Origin: Phanerochaete sordida | Lineage: Eukaryota > Basidiomycota > Agaricomycetes > Polyporales > Phanerochaetaceae | Reading direction: 5' to 3' | DNA: 64,000 nucleotides | Assembly (NCBI GenBank): GCA_019973155.2 | Contig: BPQB01000031.1 | Span: 62,001-126,000 of the forward strand | Part shown: positions 9,742 to 20,880 of the stretch, piece after piece | Layout of the letters: each line of letters starts with the position of its first letter | Position numbering within the stretch: the stretch's first letter is position 1 | The notes under the pieces: generated by a model | What the model saw: the letters and a program-made list of their open reading frames with translations, nothing else | Told to the model about the DNA's origin: nothing | Databases searched by the model: none | Translations under genes and position numbers: made by a program

Positions 9742-12700
9742 ATGCCTGCAGAGCCCCGCCGCCCGTCTAGAAAAGTCACCAATGAGGAAGACATCGAGCT
9801 CAAGCGAGCGAGGGGCGAAATATCTTGTGCAGAGTGCCGACGGTGTGTTCCTCGAACCCCGGTCTCCTTTCCGTCAGACTTGCTGACCCTTGGATTGGCG
9901 CTGTCTGGCGCGCAGGCTGAAGCTCAAATGTGACAAGAAACTGCCGTGTGGGTCGTGTGTCCGGAGAGGATGCACGACAATATGCCCGAACGGTGAGCGG
10001 GAGGAGGCGGGTCCGCCCCGAGTGCCAGCGTTGACCACGTCTTGGGACAGGCAGCCTTTCGGCCGGACAGGGAACAAGGTGTGCACGGTCAATTTTACAT
10101 TGCACGTCAGCACTTCTCAGCTTCGTCGGCCAGATTCGTCCTCGCAGATACGGAGCAGCTCCACCGAAAGATTGCAGAGATGAGCGAGCGCATACGGCAG
10201 CTTGAAGACGCGTTGGCCATCTTCCAGGCTGGAATATCTACCGACCGCCATCCATTGCTACGCGACGAGCTGCTCACAATCAAGTTCGGACCCGAGGTCC
10301 GCCGCACAGTGGACGACGAATATACCAGGAACGCTCTATCCCAGTCAATAGATGCCCTGGGAACGCTCACCATCGGAGAGCATGGCGAAACCAAGTACAT
10401 CGGTCGGTCTGGCGGCTCCGAAGTGCGTCTATGTGGTTTCTACTCTTCCTGTTCCTTGCTAACCAGACCGTAGACCCTCTTCCTGGTACGCAGCAGCGCA
10501 AGGACTCTTGTATAGCGCTCAACTGACTAGCATACAGGCGAACAATTGCAACATTGACAACTACCCCAGCCTACCTGCAGAAGTTGACGACATTGAGCTC
10601 GACCTGCCGGACCTCAGCGAAGACGTCAACTCGCTCGCCTTCACGTTCCCTTTCTCCTTGACCCCCGAGTCTAGCGATGCTATACTGGACAAGCTCGAGT
10701 CGTATCTGCCCCCACAACCGCGCGCCTGGGCACTCTGCGAGACGTACCTGGAACAGTTTACTTGGTGGTTCCGGCCCATCAAGCGCGACGAGCTCATCAA
10801 TGAAATACTGATCCCAATATACCGCACTGTCGCCGACCCGAGCAAGCACGGGTACCACCGCAAGATGGAATCCGAGTCGGCGCGCTGCCCTCACCTTCTG
10901 GCAACTCTCTTTATGGTTCTTTCTGTGGGCGCCTTGGTGGACTTGACCCTCTCGTCCTGCTCAGCAGAAGCTGAAAAGTACTATCGTCTGGGGCGCACAG
11001 CGCTGTCGCTACGCTCAGTTTTCGACTCACCGGAACTGGAGACTGTGCAGGCCGTCGGCTTGATGGCAGGCTACCACAGCCTGTGCTCCTTCCGATATAC
11101 ACTCGAAAGCGCCTGGGCTCTGGGGGGACTTGCTTCGAAGCTTGCGCAAAGTGTGAGCCTTATATGCGCTGTCTCGGGGGCCTGACAAATATTGATAGCT
11201 CCGTATGTCGTAGATTGGACTCCGTACGTTGATGCGACCCGTGGTTCTACTATGTCCGACGCTGAACTCTCCGCGTAGATCGGGATAGCGCCCAGTGGAA
11301 GCTCGACGACAAGATTGTGCAGCGCCGGCGGAACCTCTTTTGGGAGCTCTTCATATTCGAGATTATGCATGTACATATCGCCCGACTACCGGTTCCCTGG
11401 ACACTGTCTCACCAACCCCATTTGCACAGTGTCTCGCCCTGGGCCGCCCGCCGAGTATCGCCCTCAAGCACATTGACTGCGAAATCCCGACCGACGAAGA
11501 ATCCTCGGTCGGCGAGAACGGGCACGTCTTCCCAGGCTGTCAGTCCCCCGCCGGACCTCCGCACTGTGCTTCGCTGACCCCCTCGCAGACTGGAAATGGC
11601 GCTTCCTGTTTTCGCAGCAGGTGTACGCGCACATCGTCGATGCGCTCGTGAACGCACAGGCGCCTACATACGAGACCGTGCTCGACCTCGACCGCCGCAT
11701 CCGTCAGACGACGCTCCCTGCGGTGCGGCTGTACCTGCAGCCGGACGAGGACGACTACAACAACCCGGGGCTCTGCATGAAGGGCTACCTCATGTCGCAG
11801 TATCGCTCTATATGTGCGCCTCCTTGCTCCTAGCCAGCGGGCGTGCGCTGACGCGCCGTGCACATAGCGATGATCTACATCCACCGCACGTTCTTCGCGC
11901 AGGCGCTGCTCGACCACCCCGACAACCCGCTCAGCAGCCCGTACGCGCCGTCGTTCCTCGCCGCGAACCGCTGCGCGTCGGTGCTCATCAAGTCGTTCAT
12001 ACACTACTACGAGCGCTGCCCGGACCTCATCGGCCGGTTCTGGGGCATCTGGACGCATGCGTTCTCGGCAGCTGTGCGTCTCCTGGAGTTGCGCACTTGG
12101 TCAGCCTGAGACTAACGCGGAGTGCTCTAGATCATCCTGGGCTCGACGGTCTACCGCGCGCCCAGCGTCAGCATGGCCGCAAGCGCACTTGTGGAGCTCG
12201 AGCTCGTCATCGAGTTGTTTGGCAAAGGTTGCTCTCAGTCTTTCAGAGCTCGTCAAGCATACGTACGTTCCCCCGACTCTGACATCTTTCAAACGCCTGA
12301 CATTGCGTCCTAGGCTATCTTGCGAGAGCTCAAGAACAAGGCAGACAGGGTCTACCAGCAGTACCGCAATCGTCACGCGAGCCCCGCCCTCGACATCCAG
12401 CTCAACATCGGCCCAGAGGCCGAGATCTCCGCATCGCGCCTCGCGATCTTCGGCGGGCAGACGCGCGTCATGTCTTCGAAGCTGCTGAGCCGCCGCCGCC
12501 CCGCGCGGCGGCAGCCATCACAGGCGTCGTGCGCGTCGTCGCCGACGGTGGCGCACTCGGACAGCCCGCCACGCGACACGTCGCCCGGCGCAACGACGGC
12601 CGCGTCGACGCCGAGCGACTCGGGCTCGAGCGTGCCGCAGAACGTGTCGGACGCGTTCGCGCAGGTGCACCCGAGCCTCGTCGAGTACCTCGCGCTCATC

Positions 12701-13228
12701 CCGAGCTCGGCGTCCCTCGCCGTCGTCGACCCGCCGACCGCCGCGCAGCTCGCGATGGGCGCCGACGGCCGCATGAACGGCCGCATGAACGGAAACGGCA
12801 TGAACGGGGGCATGAACGGGAACCTCGACGGCGGCGGCATGGCCGGCATGAACGGCATCGAGCCGACCGCGACGACGCCCACGGCGGCGAACGGGCTCGG
12901 CGGGCAGACGCCCGTGCCCGCGTTCCAGGGCATGTCGCCGTCCTTCCAGCAGTTCTTCGCGGACATGCAGGGCGGCGGCGCGCCGGCGCAGCAGCAGCAG
13001 GCGCAGCCGCAGATGGCGCCGGGCGACTTCTTCGGCGGCGGCGCGACGCCGGACGCGGGCCTCGCGGCGCTGAGCATGCCCGACCTCGGCTTCACGGAGG
13101 ACGTGATGATGACGGACCACTGGATGAACCTCATGCGCCAGACGGGCATCCTCGACAGCAGCGGCAACTACGCGGCGGTCGTGCCGCCTGCGGACCAGGG
13201 CGGGGCGGGGCCTGCGTTCTCGTTCTGA
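9742..13228 (+). CDS. Zn2Cys6 fungal transcription factor
   Basis: Thirteen exons: 9742..9842, 9916..9992, 10051..10078, 10134..10422, 10474..10485, 10538..11152, 11214..11223, 11279..11370, 11430..11538, 11589..11813, 11868..12073, 12131..12262, 12314..13228; 936 aa. The zinc cluster is C29, C32, C39, C45, C48 and C57 (CX2CX6CX5CX2CX8C), followed by a typical linker NGSLSAGQGTRFVLADTEQL and a short coiled coil. The middle region is a fungal-specific transcription factor domain (CLALGRPPSIALKHIDC and RTFFAQALLDHP are typical). The C-terminus is low-complexity, rich in Gly/Met/Asn then Gln. Exons of 28, 12 and 10 nt are needed to hold the conserved frame. Zn2Cys6 proteins bind CGG-type sites; the target here is unknown. 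Confidence 0.9.
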
Positions 13229-14009
13229 CCTGCGTCCCCCCGAGTAATTTATACGTCCAGCTAGTCTAGTGTTCTTGGTTTACCTTTGTGCGTCGTTGGT
13301 TGTGTGTCTGTCCAGCTCCGGAGACGGAAATGTATCGTTAGTGTACTTGTATAATCGTGTAATATACGCGCACTCGTCAGGTGTCCGCATGTTTGATAGA
13401 CACTGGATTCGCGCATGAGCGAACAGCGCAGCGACTGCTGCGATGGCGTAAGCGCCCGATGAGGGTACCGTCGCGGTCATGGATCGACGTTTGAGGACCG
13501 CTCGGGTCAGGATATATTCTGCCCTTGCCTTCCACCTCCATGAGCCCCTCTCCACGTCCTCCCGCCATTCTGCGTCCTCCCCGACGCTCCCTGCCCTTGT
13601 TCGCTGCCTGGGACGCCGTGCAGGGCTGGCGAGGCAATGCCGGGATAAGGTCCGGGCGGCTCCGGCGTCGTCGGCCATGCCGGTGGGCCTCGACCGCCGG
13701 GCGGTCGTCGCTTCGTGAGTACATGCCCTCGTCCGCCTCCCCTACTCGCATCTAACATGTCGTGCGACAGCCTAGAAATTTGCTCCTGTAGACTTCTACG
13801 TGTTGTAGAGGAGACCCCAATTTATTGAGCTTTTTGTCATGGCACCACGAGCCCGACGGCAGCGGCACCGTTAGCGACATGCGGAGCAGCCCCGGCCGTA
13901 GGCTGGGCCTCGAGCCGCCTTCCACTCGGCCGCGTGTACACGCAGAGGCGCAGAGTCGTGCGATAACTCCCGTGCTCGACTCACACTCTTCCACGTACAC
14001 CCCCCAGCG
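13229..14009. other. Intergenic, no supported gene
   Basis: 780 bp between the Zn2Cys6 gene and the metal ATPase. Overlapping frames of 60-130 aa occur on both strands but match no family. An ATG frame starting near 13541 followed by a GTGAGT near 13714 could be a short spliced gene, but I cannot support it. Confidence 0.4.
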
Positions 14010-17000
14010 ATGTCGCCCTGCTGCAGCGGTAGCGGAGGCGCACGGAACGACAGTGCCCACTCCAAGGCCAAAGAACAAGCATCTAATGACAAGGCTGCAG
14101 ATGGGTGCTGTACCGGAACCGAGTGCGGATGCGATGGTGCGTGGACGGCCACTTTTAGCACACATATAGCCTGTGGATTGACCATACTTCGCCCAGATAA
14201 CTGCATAGACCAGCTTGCGAGGGCCATTTGTGCCAATGACGACGACCACTTGCACATCTCTGACGGTGCCCAAAATTCAGACAAGGGTTCCCTGGCTTCT
14301 GAGGAGACTTGCAAATGTGAAGGTCAGTATCCAATACAGCCGAAGTGTGCGAAACAGCTGAGTGAAACTAAATGTGCAGACGACGACAAGAGTGCCCTTC
14401 CTGAACTCCTCTCCTACACTCACCAGCCGTCGACCGATGCCTCCGAGTCGCAGGCCCAAGTACATAGCTGCGGACTGCGCAAGCGCAAGACCACGAAGGC
14501 GGCGAAGGGCATGCCCAGCGAAGCCTGTGGCGAGCACAAGTCGCTCGCCCGAAAGCGTCAGCAGGCCACTCTCTCTGCGTTCGGCTGCGTCTGCAAGGCT
14601 CTCCTGGCGCGAGGCCTCCAGTCCTGCTGCTCTTCGCACGCCCCCGTCGCCTCGACCGTCTCAGCCTCTCTGGTCAGCCTGCGCAAGAGCCTGAGAAGCA
14701 AGGCGTCGCTCTCTTCATGCTGTGGTGATAGCGCCTGCGGCAGGAGCCCGAGTCGTGCGCCATCCCGCCGCTCCGTCGACTCGTGCTGCGCTGGAGGCTG
14801 CTGTGACAAGGGCAGCACTGTTGACATCCGCACCGTCGCTCGCAAGTCTCGAGCGTCGTTGGACTCATGTGCGGGTGATTGCTGCAAAGCGGCTAGCGCT
14901 CCCTCCGCCCGGAGATCCCGAGCGTCGGTGGATTCGTGCTGCGCAGGAGGCTGCTGCAGTGACGCCAAAGGCCAAGTCCCTTCCCTGCGCAAGTCTCGTG
15001 CGTCGCTAGACTCCTGCGCCGGCTCGTGCTGCGGAAAGGACGAAGCAGGGGGTGACGTCGACGTCGACGTCGAGAAGCGGTCGCTTGCCGCCGCCGCCTC
15101 ACCCAACGCGAACCGCTGCGTGCTCGCGGTCAAGGGCATGACGTGCACCGGCTGCGAGAACAAGCTCATCCGCACCCTGAAGGCGCAGCCCGCGATCAGC
15201 AACGTCAAGACGAGCCTCGTCCTCTGCCGCGCCGAGTTCGACTACGCGTGCGACCCCGAGGACCTCCCGGCCCTCATCCAGACGATCGAGAAACGCACCG
15301 GGTTCACCGCCGAGCGCATCGCGGAGACCTCCGCCGCGCGCGCGCTCGAGCTCGCCACCCCGATGCCCGGCAAGATGCTGCAGATGTCCGCGCCCGCGGG
15401 CGTCATCGAGGTGGTCAAGGTCAAGAAGGACGTCGTCCGCGTCGTGTACGACCCCCATGCCATCGGCGCCCGCGAGGTCATGGCGTCGTACGAGATCTGC
15501 TCGCCAACGCTCGCGCCGGAGCCGAAGGACCCCGCCCTCACCGCAGGCGCGAAGCACATTCGGATGCTCCTTCTGCGCCTGGTCGTGTCGGCAGTATTAA
15601 CGATCCCGGTCCTTGTCATGGCGTGGGCTCCCCTCCCCGCACATCCTACGGCCTACGCCATCTCTTCTCTAGTTCTTGCTACGCTCGTCCAGATCGGGAT
15701 CGCCGGACCCTTTTACAGCAACGCCTTCAAGAGCCTGTTCTTCTCCGGGCTCATCGAAACCGACCTCCTCGTTGTACTCAGCACGACGACCGCATACATC
15801 TACTCGCTCGTCGCCTTCGCCTACGAAATGGTCGGACGCCCGCTGCAGGGCGGCTCCTTCTTCGAGACGAGCACGCTCCTCGTCACCCTGATCATGTTCG
15901 GCCAGCTCGCGAGCGCCCTCGCGCGCCAGCGCGCCGTCGCCGCGATCTCGCTGCGCTCCCTGCAGCAGTCCACCGCGCTCCTCGTGACGACGGACGCCGC
16001 CGGGCACGTCACCGACACAGAGCTCGACGCGCGCCTGCTGCAGTACGGCGACACCGTGCGCGTGCTGCCCGACTCGGGCGTGATCACGGACGGGCTCGTG
16101 CTCGCGGGCGCGAGCGCGGTCGACGAGGCGCTGCTCACGGGCGAGGCCGCGCCCGTCGAGAAGACGCCCGGCGCGCGCGTCCTCGCGGGCACGCGCAACG
16201 GGCCCGGCGCGCTCCTCGTGCGCGTGACGCGCCTCCCCGGCGCGGACACGCTCAGCGCGCTCGCGGACATGGTCGACGCCGCGCGCTTCTCGCGCGCGCG
16301 CGTGCAGGGGCTCGTCGACCGCGTGTGCGCGTGGTTCGTGCCCGCCGTGCTCGCGCTCGCGGGCCTCACACTCGTCGTGTGGGTCCTGGTGGGGGTCTAC
16401 GTGCGCAGGGAGAGCCGCGGCGCCGCGGTCGTGCGCGCGGTCACGTATGCGATCGCGGTGCTCGCGATCTCGTGCCCGTGCGCGATCGGGCTCGCGGTGC
16501 CGATGGTCGTGCTCGTCGCGAGCGGCGTCGCGGCGCGCCTGGGCCTCGTGTTCAAGGCGGCGGCGACGATCGAGCGCGCGCGCGAGGTCACGCACGCCGT
16601 CTTCGACAAGACCGGCACGCTCACCACCGGGCAGCTCGCCGTCGCGCAGGCCGAAATCATGCAGGAGGCCGTCGCCGGAGTCTCGACGGCCTCTACGATC
16701 CTCGCCCTCGTCTCCGTCAGCAAGCACCCGGTCGCGCGCGCCGTCGCCGCGCACCTGGGCGCGAACGGCGACACGGCGAGCCCCCTGGTGCTGGACGTCG
16801 AGGAGGTCACGAGCAAAGGCATCCAGGGCACGCTCGCAGGGACGCTCCTGCAGGGCGGCAACGCCGCCTGGCTCGGCCTCGAAGCGCACCCCGCCGTGCA
16901 GCCGCTGCTCGCCGCAGGCCTCACGGTCTTCTGCGCGGTGCACAACGGCGCGCTCCTTGTCGTCTTCGCGCTCGCGGACACCATCCGCCCCGAGGCACCC

Positions 17001-17543
17001 GCGCTCCTCGCGCTCCTCGCGCAGCGCGGCATCGCGGTCTCGATCCTGAGCGGCGACCACGCCGCGGCCGTCGCGCGCGTCGCAGGCGCGCTCGGCGTGC
17101 CCGCGGAGCGCGCGCGCGCGGGCTGCGACCCCGCGGGGAAGGCCGCGTACCTCGCGGCGCTGCAGGCGCGCGGCGCGCGCGTGCTCTTCTGCGGCGACGG
17201 CACGAACGACAGCGTCGCGCTCGCGCAGGCGGACGTCGGCGTGCACATGGCCGCGGACGGCGGCGCGGGCGCGGGCGCGGCGGCGGCGGACGCGGCGGAC
17301 GCGGTGCTCGTGCGGCCGTCGCTCGACGGCGTCGGCGCGCTGCTCGGGCTCAGCGACGCGGTGCGCCGGCGGATCCTGCTCAACTTCGCGTGGGCTGCGG
17401 TGTACAACACCGTCGCGATCTTGTTTGCGGCCGGGGCGTTCGTCAATGCGCGTATCGCGCCGGCGTATGCGGGACTCGGCGAGATCGTCAGTGTCCTGCC
17501 CGTGGTGCTGATCGCGATGCAGCTGAAGTGGTATGCTGCCTAG
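14010..17543 (+). CDS. P1B-type heavy-metal ATPase with Cys-rich N-terminus (Pca1-like)
   Basis: Open from 14010 to 17543 (1177 aa if unspliced). Two stretches look like in-frame stop-free introns, 14137..14196 (60 nt) and 14323..14379 (57 nt); splicing both gives 1138 aa. Positions below use the unspliced frame. The N-terminus has CC pairs and four repeats of R(S/A)S(L/V)DSC(C)AGxCC at residues ~250-345. An HMA domain with GMTCTGC lies at ~375. The P-type core has TGEA (~709), CPC in the membrane (~821), DKTGT with phosphorylated Asp (~866), an HP motif in the N-domain, and GDGTND (~1062). The next-to-last helix has NFAWAAVYN (NX6YN), but the last has GLGEIVSVLP in place of the copper MX2SS signature. 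Yeast Pca1, a Cd exporter with a Cys-rich sensor, is the closest parallel; cadmium is inferred. Confidence 0.9.
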   Translation: MSPCCSGSGGARNDSAHSKAKEQASNDKAADGCCTGTECGCDGAWTATFSTHIACGLTILRPDNCIDQLARAICANDDDHLHISDGAQNSDKGSLASEETCKCEGQYPIQPKCAKQLSETKCADDDKSALPELLSYTHQPSTDASESQAQVHSCGLRKRKTTKAAKGMPSEACGEHKSLARKRQQATLSAFGCVCKALLARGLQSCCSSHAPVASTVSASLVSLRKSLRSKASLSSCCGDSACGRSPSRAPSRRSVDSCCAGGCCDKGSTVDIRTVARKSRASLDSCAGDCCKAASAPSARRSRASVDSCCAGGCCSDAKGQVPSLRKSRASLDSCAGSCCGKDEAGGDVDVDVEKRSLAAAASPNANRCVLAVKGMTCTGCENKLIRTLKAQPAISNVKTSLVLCRAEFDYACDPEDLPALIQTIEKRTGFTAERIAETSAARALELATPMPGKMLQMSAPAGVIEVVKVKKDVVRVVYDPHAIGAREVMASYEICSPTLAPEPKDPALTAGAKHIRMLLLRLVVSAVLTIPVLVMAWAPLPAHPTAYAISSLVLATLVQIGIAGPFYSNAFKSLFFSGLIETDLLVVLSTTTAYIYSLVAFAYEMVGRPLQGGSFFETSTLLVTLIMFGQLASALARQRAVAAISLRSLQQSTALLVTTDAAGHVTDTELDARLLQYGDTVRVLPDSGVITDGLVLAGASAVDEALLTGEAAPVEKTPGARVLAGTRNGPGALLVRVTRLPGADTLSALADMVDAARFSRARVQGLVDRVCAWFVPAVLALAGLTLVVWVLVGVYVRRESRGAAVVRAVTYAIAVLAISCPCAIGLAVPMVVLVASGVAARLGLVFKAAATIERAREVTHAVFDKTGTLTTGQLAVAQAEIMQEAVAGVSTASTILALVSVSKHPVARAVAAHLGANGDTASPLVLDVEEVTSKGIQGTLAGTLLQGGNAAWLGLEAHPAVQPLLAAGLTVFCAVHNGALLVVFALADTIRPEAPALLALLAQRGIAVSILSGDHAAAVARVAGALGVPAERARAGCDPAGKAAYLAALQARGARVLFCGDGTNDSVALAQADVGVHMAADGGAGAGAAAADAADAVLVRPSLDGVGALLGLSDAVRRRILLNFAWAAVYNTVAILFAAGAFVNARIAPAYAGLGEIVSVLPVVLIAMQLKWYAA

Positions 17544-17760
17544 ATGGTTGCTGTGAACGATTGCTGGAATTGATTGATTACTTCTCGAAATGTTATGCCC
17601 ATCTCCCCTACTCAGTCCTTTTCGAATTCCCGACTCTGATACCTGGAATCCAAATAGTCTCTTACGTATAGTTGTAGGTATAGGCGATCCTTGTTGGTAT
17701 ATACATAGAAGAAAAACCTCATATGATATCTATGACTGTGGGCCAGAGGCTGTGCCAACA
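17544..17760. other. Convergent 3' ends
   Basis: 217 bp between the stop of the metal ATPase (plus) and the stop of the TMEM170-like gene (minus). It must hold both 3' UTRs, so transcripts probably overlap. Confidence 0.5.
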
Positions 17761-18537
17761 TCAGTGCCATACGGTGAACCATCCAAGTCGAGCAACATAC
17801 CCCAGGAATCCAATCAGGGTCTGAATCAATGCAAGAAAGAACGGTATCCATCTGGGCAGTCGCAGTGAGTGACATTCCAATCGGCGGCGCGAGAGCGGCG
17901 TACGTAGACATGTTGAATCGAGCCGCCTTGAAGAGGCCCGCCATGATGTAGCCCGTGACGGCCGAGCCGACGACGGCGCCGCCGACCGCACACACCGCGA
18001 AGAGCAGCGCGACGAGGAGCGAGAACGTGAGGCGCGAGCGGCGCTCGTTGTGCTTGGGGCGCAGCCGGCCGGGGGCCGCGCCGTCGTGCGGGTCGGGGCT
18101 GAGCGCGGCGCGGGATGCACGGTGCGTGCGGAGGGGCACGTCGGACGTCGCGAGCGCGTGGTAGCGGCGCGGGGCGAGGAAGAGGGCGCGGCGCACGCGC
18201 GACTGCTGCGTGAAGGTGAGGTTGAGGAAGGCGTAGAGCCCGCAGCAGAGGAAGGCAGGCGTGTAGAAGACGAGTGTCCAGTAGAGCGTGAAGCGGTAGA
18301 CGTCTGCGGGGACGTCAGCAAGCGCGAGCACGGACATCGCAGGTGCGCACCGCTGGGGTCGTAGAGATAGTGCCCGCGCGGCTGGACGGGGTCGCGGCCG
18401 GCGATGGGCTCGAGCTCGATGAGGAAGTTGTAGAGCGAGGGCCACGGCGGGGTCGCCCTGTCGGCCTGCATCGCGCGGGGGCGGCGGGACGGAGGCCTCG
18501 CCGCGACGGTGGTCGTCGTCCACGTCGGCCCTCCCAC
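17761..18537 (-). CDS. TMEM170-family integral membrane protein
   Basis: Three exons: 18537..18351, 18303..17904 and 17851..17761 (introns of 47 and 52 nt); 225 aa. Three hydrophobic helices are visible: [40 protein letters not shown] and [17 protein letters not shown]. The N-terminal block [16 protein letters not shown] then HYLYDPSDVYRF is typical of the fungal members of this family. Vertebrate TMEM170A has been linked to ER sheet shape; function in fungi is not established to my knowledge. The start could instead be a downstream ATG ([10 protein letters not shown]). Gene boundaries are firm at the 3' end because the last exon carries the family C-terminal block. Confidence 0.72.
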   Translation of the reverse strand: MGGPTWTTTTVAARPPSRRPRAMQADRATPPWPSLYNFLIELEPIAGRDPVQPRGHYLYDPSGAHLRCPCSRLLTSPQTSTASRSTGHSSSTRLPSSAAGSTPSSTSPSRSSRACAAPSSSPRAATTRSRRPTCPSARTVHPAPRSAPTRTTARPPAGCAPSTTSAARASRSRSSSRCSSRCVRSAAPSSARPSRATSWRASSRRLDSTCLRTPLSRRRLECHSLRLPRWIPFFLALIQTLIGFLGYVARLGWFTVWH

Positions 18538-19465
18538 GATCCTGTGGGCATCTGTGGGTGCAGTGCTCGGGGTCCCGCAGCTCGCGTTGCCGCCGGCTTC
18601 GCCATCCCGCTTGTTGCCTCTTCTGGAGGCTGCAGCGGTCGCCCGTCGTCCTGCCGCGGCAGCACACCGTACGCCCTTCGGAACCCCTTAGCTTGGTTCT
18701 ATGTGGCTCGAACGCTTGGCTATGAGCTAACTTGCACGCATGACGACCTTGCTTTTCGCCGTATGTCGCTGCTGAGCTGACCTAGTCGTCAACTCAGCGT
18801 AGTGACGGGCCGAAGGCATGGGACTGTGCAGGTCGTCATTTGCGGAAGTAGAGGTATGACAACCTCAAAGTGGCTCCTATCTAACGCTATCAACGCGCTT
18901 TTGTGCAGGGAGCAGCGTTGCAGGGGCCCCTCGTCCATCTACCTGCGCTCGGCCCGACGGACGTCCCCGCGCGATATACCCTCATAAATCGTGGCGTCGG
19001 GCCGACGACTCAGCGAACGGCCCTCGCTTCTTCCCAGCCGCCGCAGCCGCCGCCATCCACGATTCTCCGCACGTCCGTCGCCTCCTGCCTTTTTCGTCAC
19101 TCGCAACCGCGAGCGTGCCTCCCCGTGCACGCCAAGCCACTGCGCTCGCCAGGCTACGGCGTCGTTCGTGCTGCTAGTGCGATAGGGAGCCGACTCTCCC
19201 GCAGCACCCGCAGCACAAAATCTCGCGCAACGCGCGGATGTGGACCCTGATCGCACCGCGGGTGCGATAGAGGGACGTGTGCACCATGGTTTTGCAGCGC
19301 ACCGAGCGCACCGGCGTGGCGGGCGGGTGGTGCCAGGCCAGGAGGGAAATGAACTTTGACAGGCGCCGCGCGGATGCGGCCGTCCTATAAAGCGGGCCTC
19401 CTCATCTTTCTCACCTGTCCCATTTTCCCCCTCTGCCCCTCGCCGCCCCCTGCACCCCGCCCGCC
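18538..19465. other. Divergent intergenic region
   Basis: 930 bp between the TMEM170-like gene (minus) and the first RTA1-like gene (plus). It holds a TATAAA at 19386-19391; otherwise no gene or repeat is seen. Confidence 0.5.
19386..19391 (+). promoter_or_regulatory. TATA box of first RTA1-like gene
   Basis: TATAAA lies 80 bp upstream of the ATG at 19466, followed by a pyrimidine-rich leader, a usual fungal promoter layout. Confidence 0.55.
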
Positions 19466-20880
19466 ATGAGCGCAACGAGTGAGTCGCCCGCGCCGGTGCC
19501 CGTGGACGGAGTGCTCACAGCCCGGCAGCGTCGTCCCTCGCGAGCCGCGCGTCGATCCCGCCGTCGACGAACCTGTACCACTACACGCCGACGAAGGGCC
19601 TCTGCTACCTCTTCGTCGTGCTCTTCGCCGTGACGACGCGTGCGTGCCCCCTTCCCCCCTGCCTCTTTGCACTCACCCGCGCGCCAGTCGCCCACGTCTT
19701 CTTCGCGGTCCGCAGCCGCCTCTGGTGGCTCTTCCCGACCGTCGTGCTCGCGGGCGCGGGCGAGCTCATCGGCTGGATCGCGCGCACGTCGAGCAGCTCC
19801 GACCCGACGCAGCGCAACGACTACATCATCCAGTGCGTGCCCCGCCCCCGCGCCGCGCCGCGTGCTGACCGCGCTCCAGGTCGACGTGCCTCGTGCTCGC
19901 ACCGACGCCGCTGCTCGCGGCGATCTTCATCATCTTTGGCCGCCTCGCGCAGGCCATCGGGAGCGGCTACGGGCGGCTCACGCCGCGCCTGTGTGCGTCG
20001 TCTCCAAGTGTATTGTCCGACGTCGTGCTGATTTTCTCTCGCGTGACCAGACTCCAGGATCTTTCTTACCTGCGTGGGTAGCCTTCCTCTCTCCGGCCGC
20101 TGCACCGTCTGATCATTCGCCCTCTCCAGGACATCGTCGCCCTTCTGATCCAGGGCTCCGGCGGCGGCATCGCGGCGTCGGCGAACAACACGTCGAGCCA
20201 GAAGCTGGTGCGTCTCCCTCGTTCCACATACGCTCCCGCGGCGGCGCTGACGGGTGCACAGGGCAGCGACATCATGCTCGTCGGCATCATCTTCCAGACC
20301 GGTGCGCGCCTCGCTCCCTCCGCCCCCACTCTTGCTCACACCAGGCCCCGCCAGTCGCGATGGTCGTCTTCATCGCGCTCGCCGCCGAGTTCTTCTGGCG
20401 CTACGCCAAGGACACGCCCGCGCGCCCCGACGCAGGCTACTACAGCCCCGGCGCCGCGCGCCGCGCGCCGCTGAGCAGGAACCTGAAGCTCATGACGCTC
20501 GGGCTCTGCCTCGCGATGCTCTTCCTGCTCGTCCGGTGCGCCCTCCCGCTGTGCGCCGCCGCCCCACGCTGACACGCGTCTGCGCAGGGCGTTCTACCGT
20601 GTGTGCGAGCTCGCGGACGGCTGGAACGGCCGCATCATCTCGACGCAGTGGCTCTTCAGTGCGTGTGTCCGTTCGGTGCTGTGTGAGCAGAGGCTCATGC
20701 ACGCCAGACCTGTTCGACGGCGCGATGATCGTGCTGACGATGTACACGCTGAACGCGTTCCACCCCGGCCGCCTGCTGCCGCGCACGCTCCCGGACCCGC
20801 AGCGCCAGGACTCGGTGCTCGAGGTCGACAAGCCGCTCGCGTACGGGCAAGTGGAGACCGTGGCGATGCGGGCTGTCTGA
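19466..20880 (+). CDS. RTA1-like seven-TM protein, copy A
   Basis: Ten exons: 19466..19478, 19529..19639, 19688..19832, 19880..19992, 20051..20073, 20130..20207, 20262..20301, 20355..20535, 20588..20658, 20708..20880; 315 aa. Seven hydrophobic helices are present. Family blocks include YHYTPTKGLCYLFVVLF, then LAPTPLLAAIFIIFGRL, DIVALLIQGSGGGIAA, GIIFQT and FHPGRLLP. Family knowledge: RTA1/RSB1 proteins are plasma-membrane seven-TM proteins linked to resistance to 7-aminocholesterol and to sphingoid-base movement. The next gene downstream is a close paralogue with almost the same exon plan. The 13 nt first exon is set by frame and by an identical arrangement in copy B. The short C-terminal tail is hydrophilic. 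Confidence 0.9.

Noticed and set aside
12518..13269. Long frames on both strands over the last exon of the Zn2Cys6 gene
   Set aside because: GC-driven shadows of a low-complexity C-terminus.
15143..17671. 842 aa plus-strand frame and 525 aa minus frame over the metal ATPase
   Set aside because: Low-complexity Arg/Ala composition from GC bias; the ATPase frame holds all P-type motifs.
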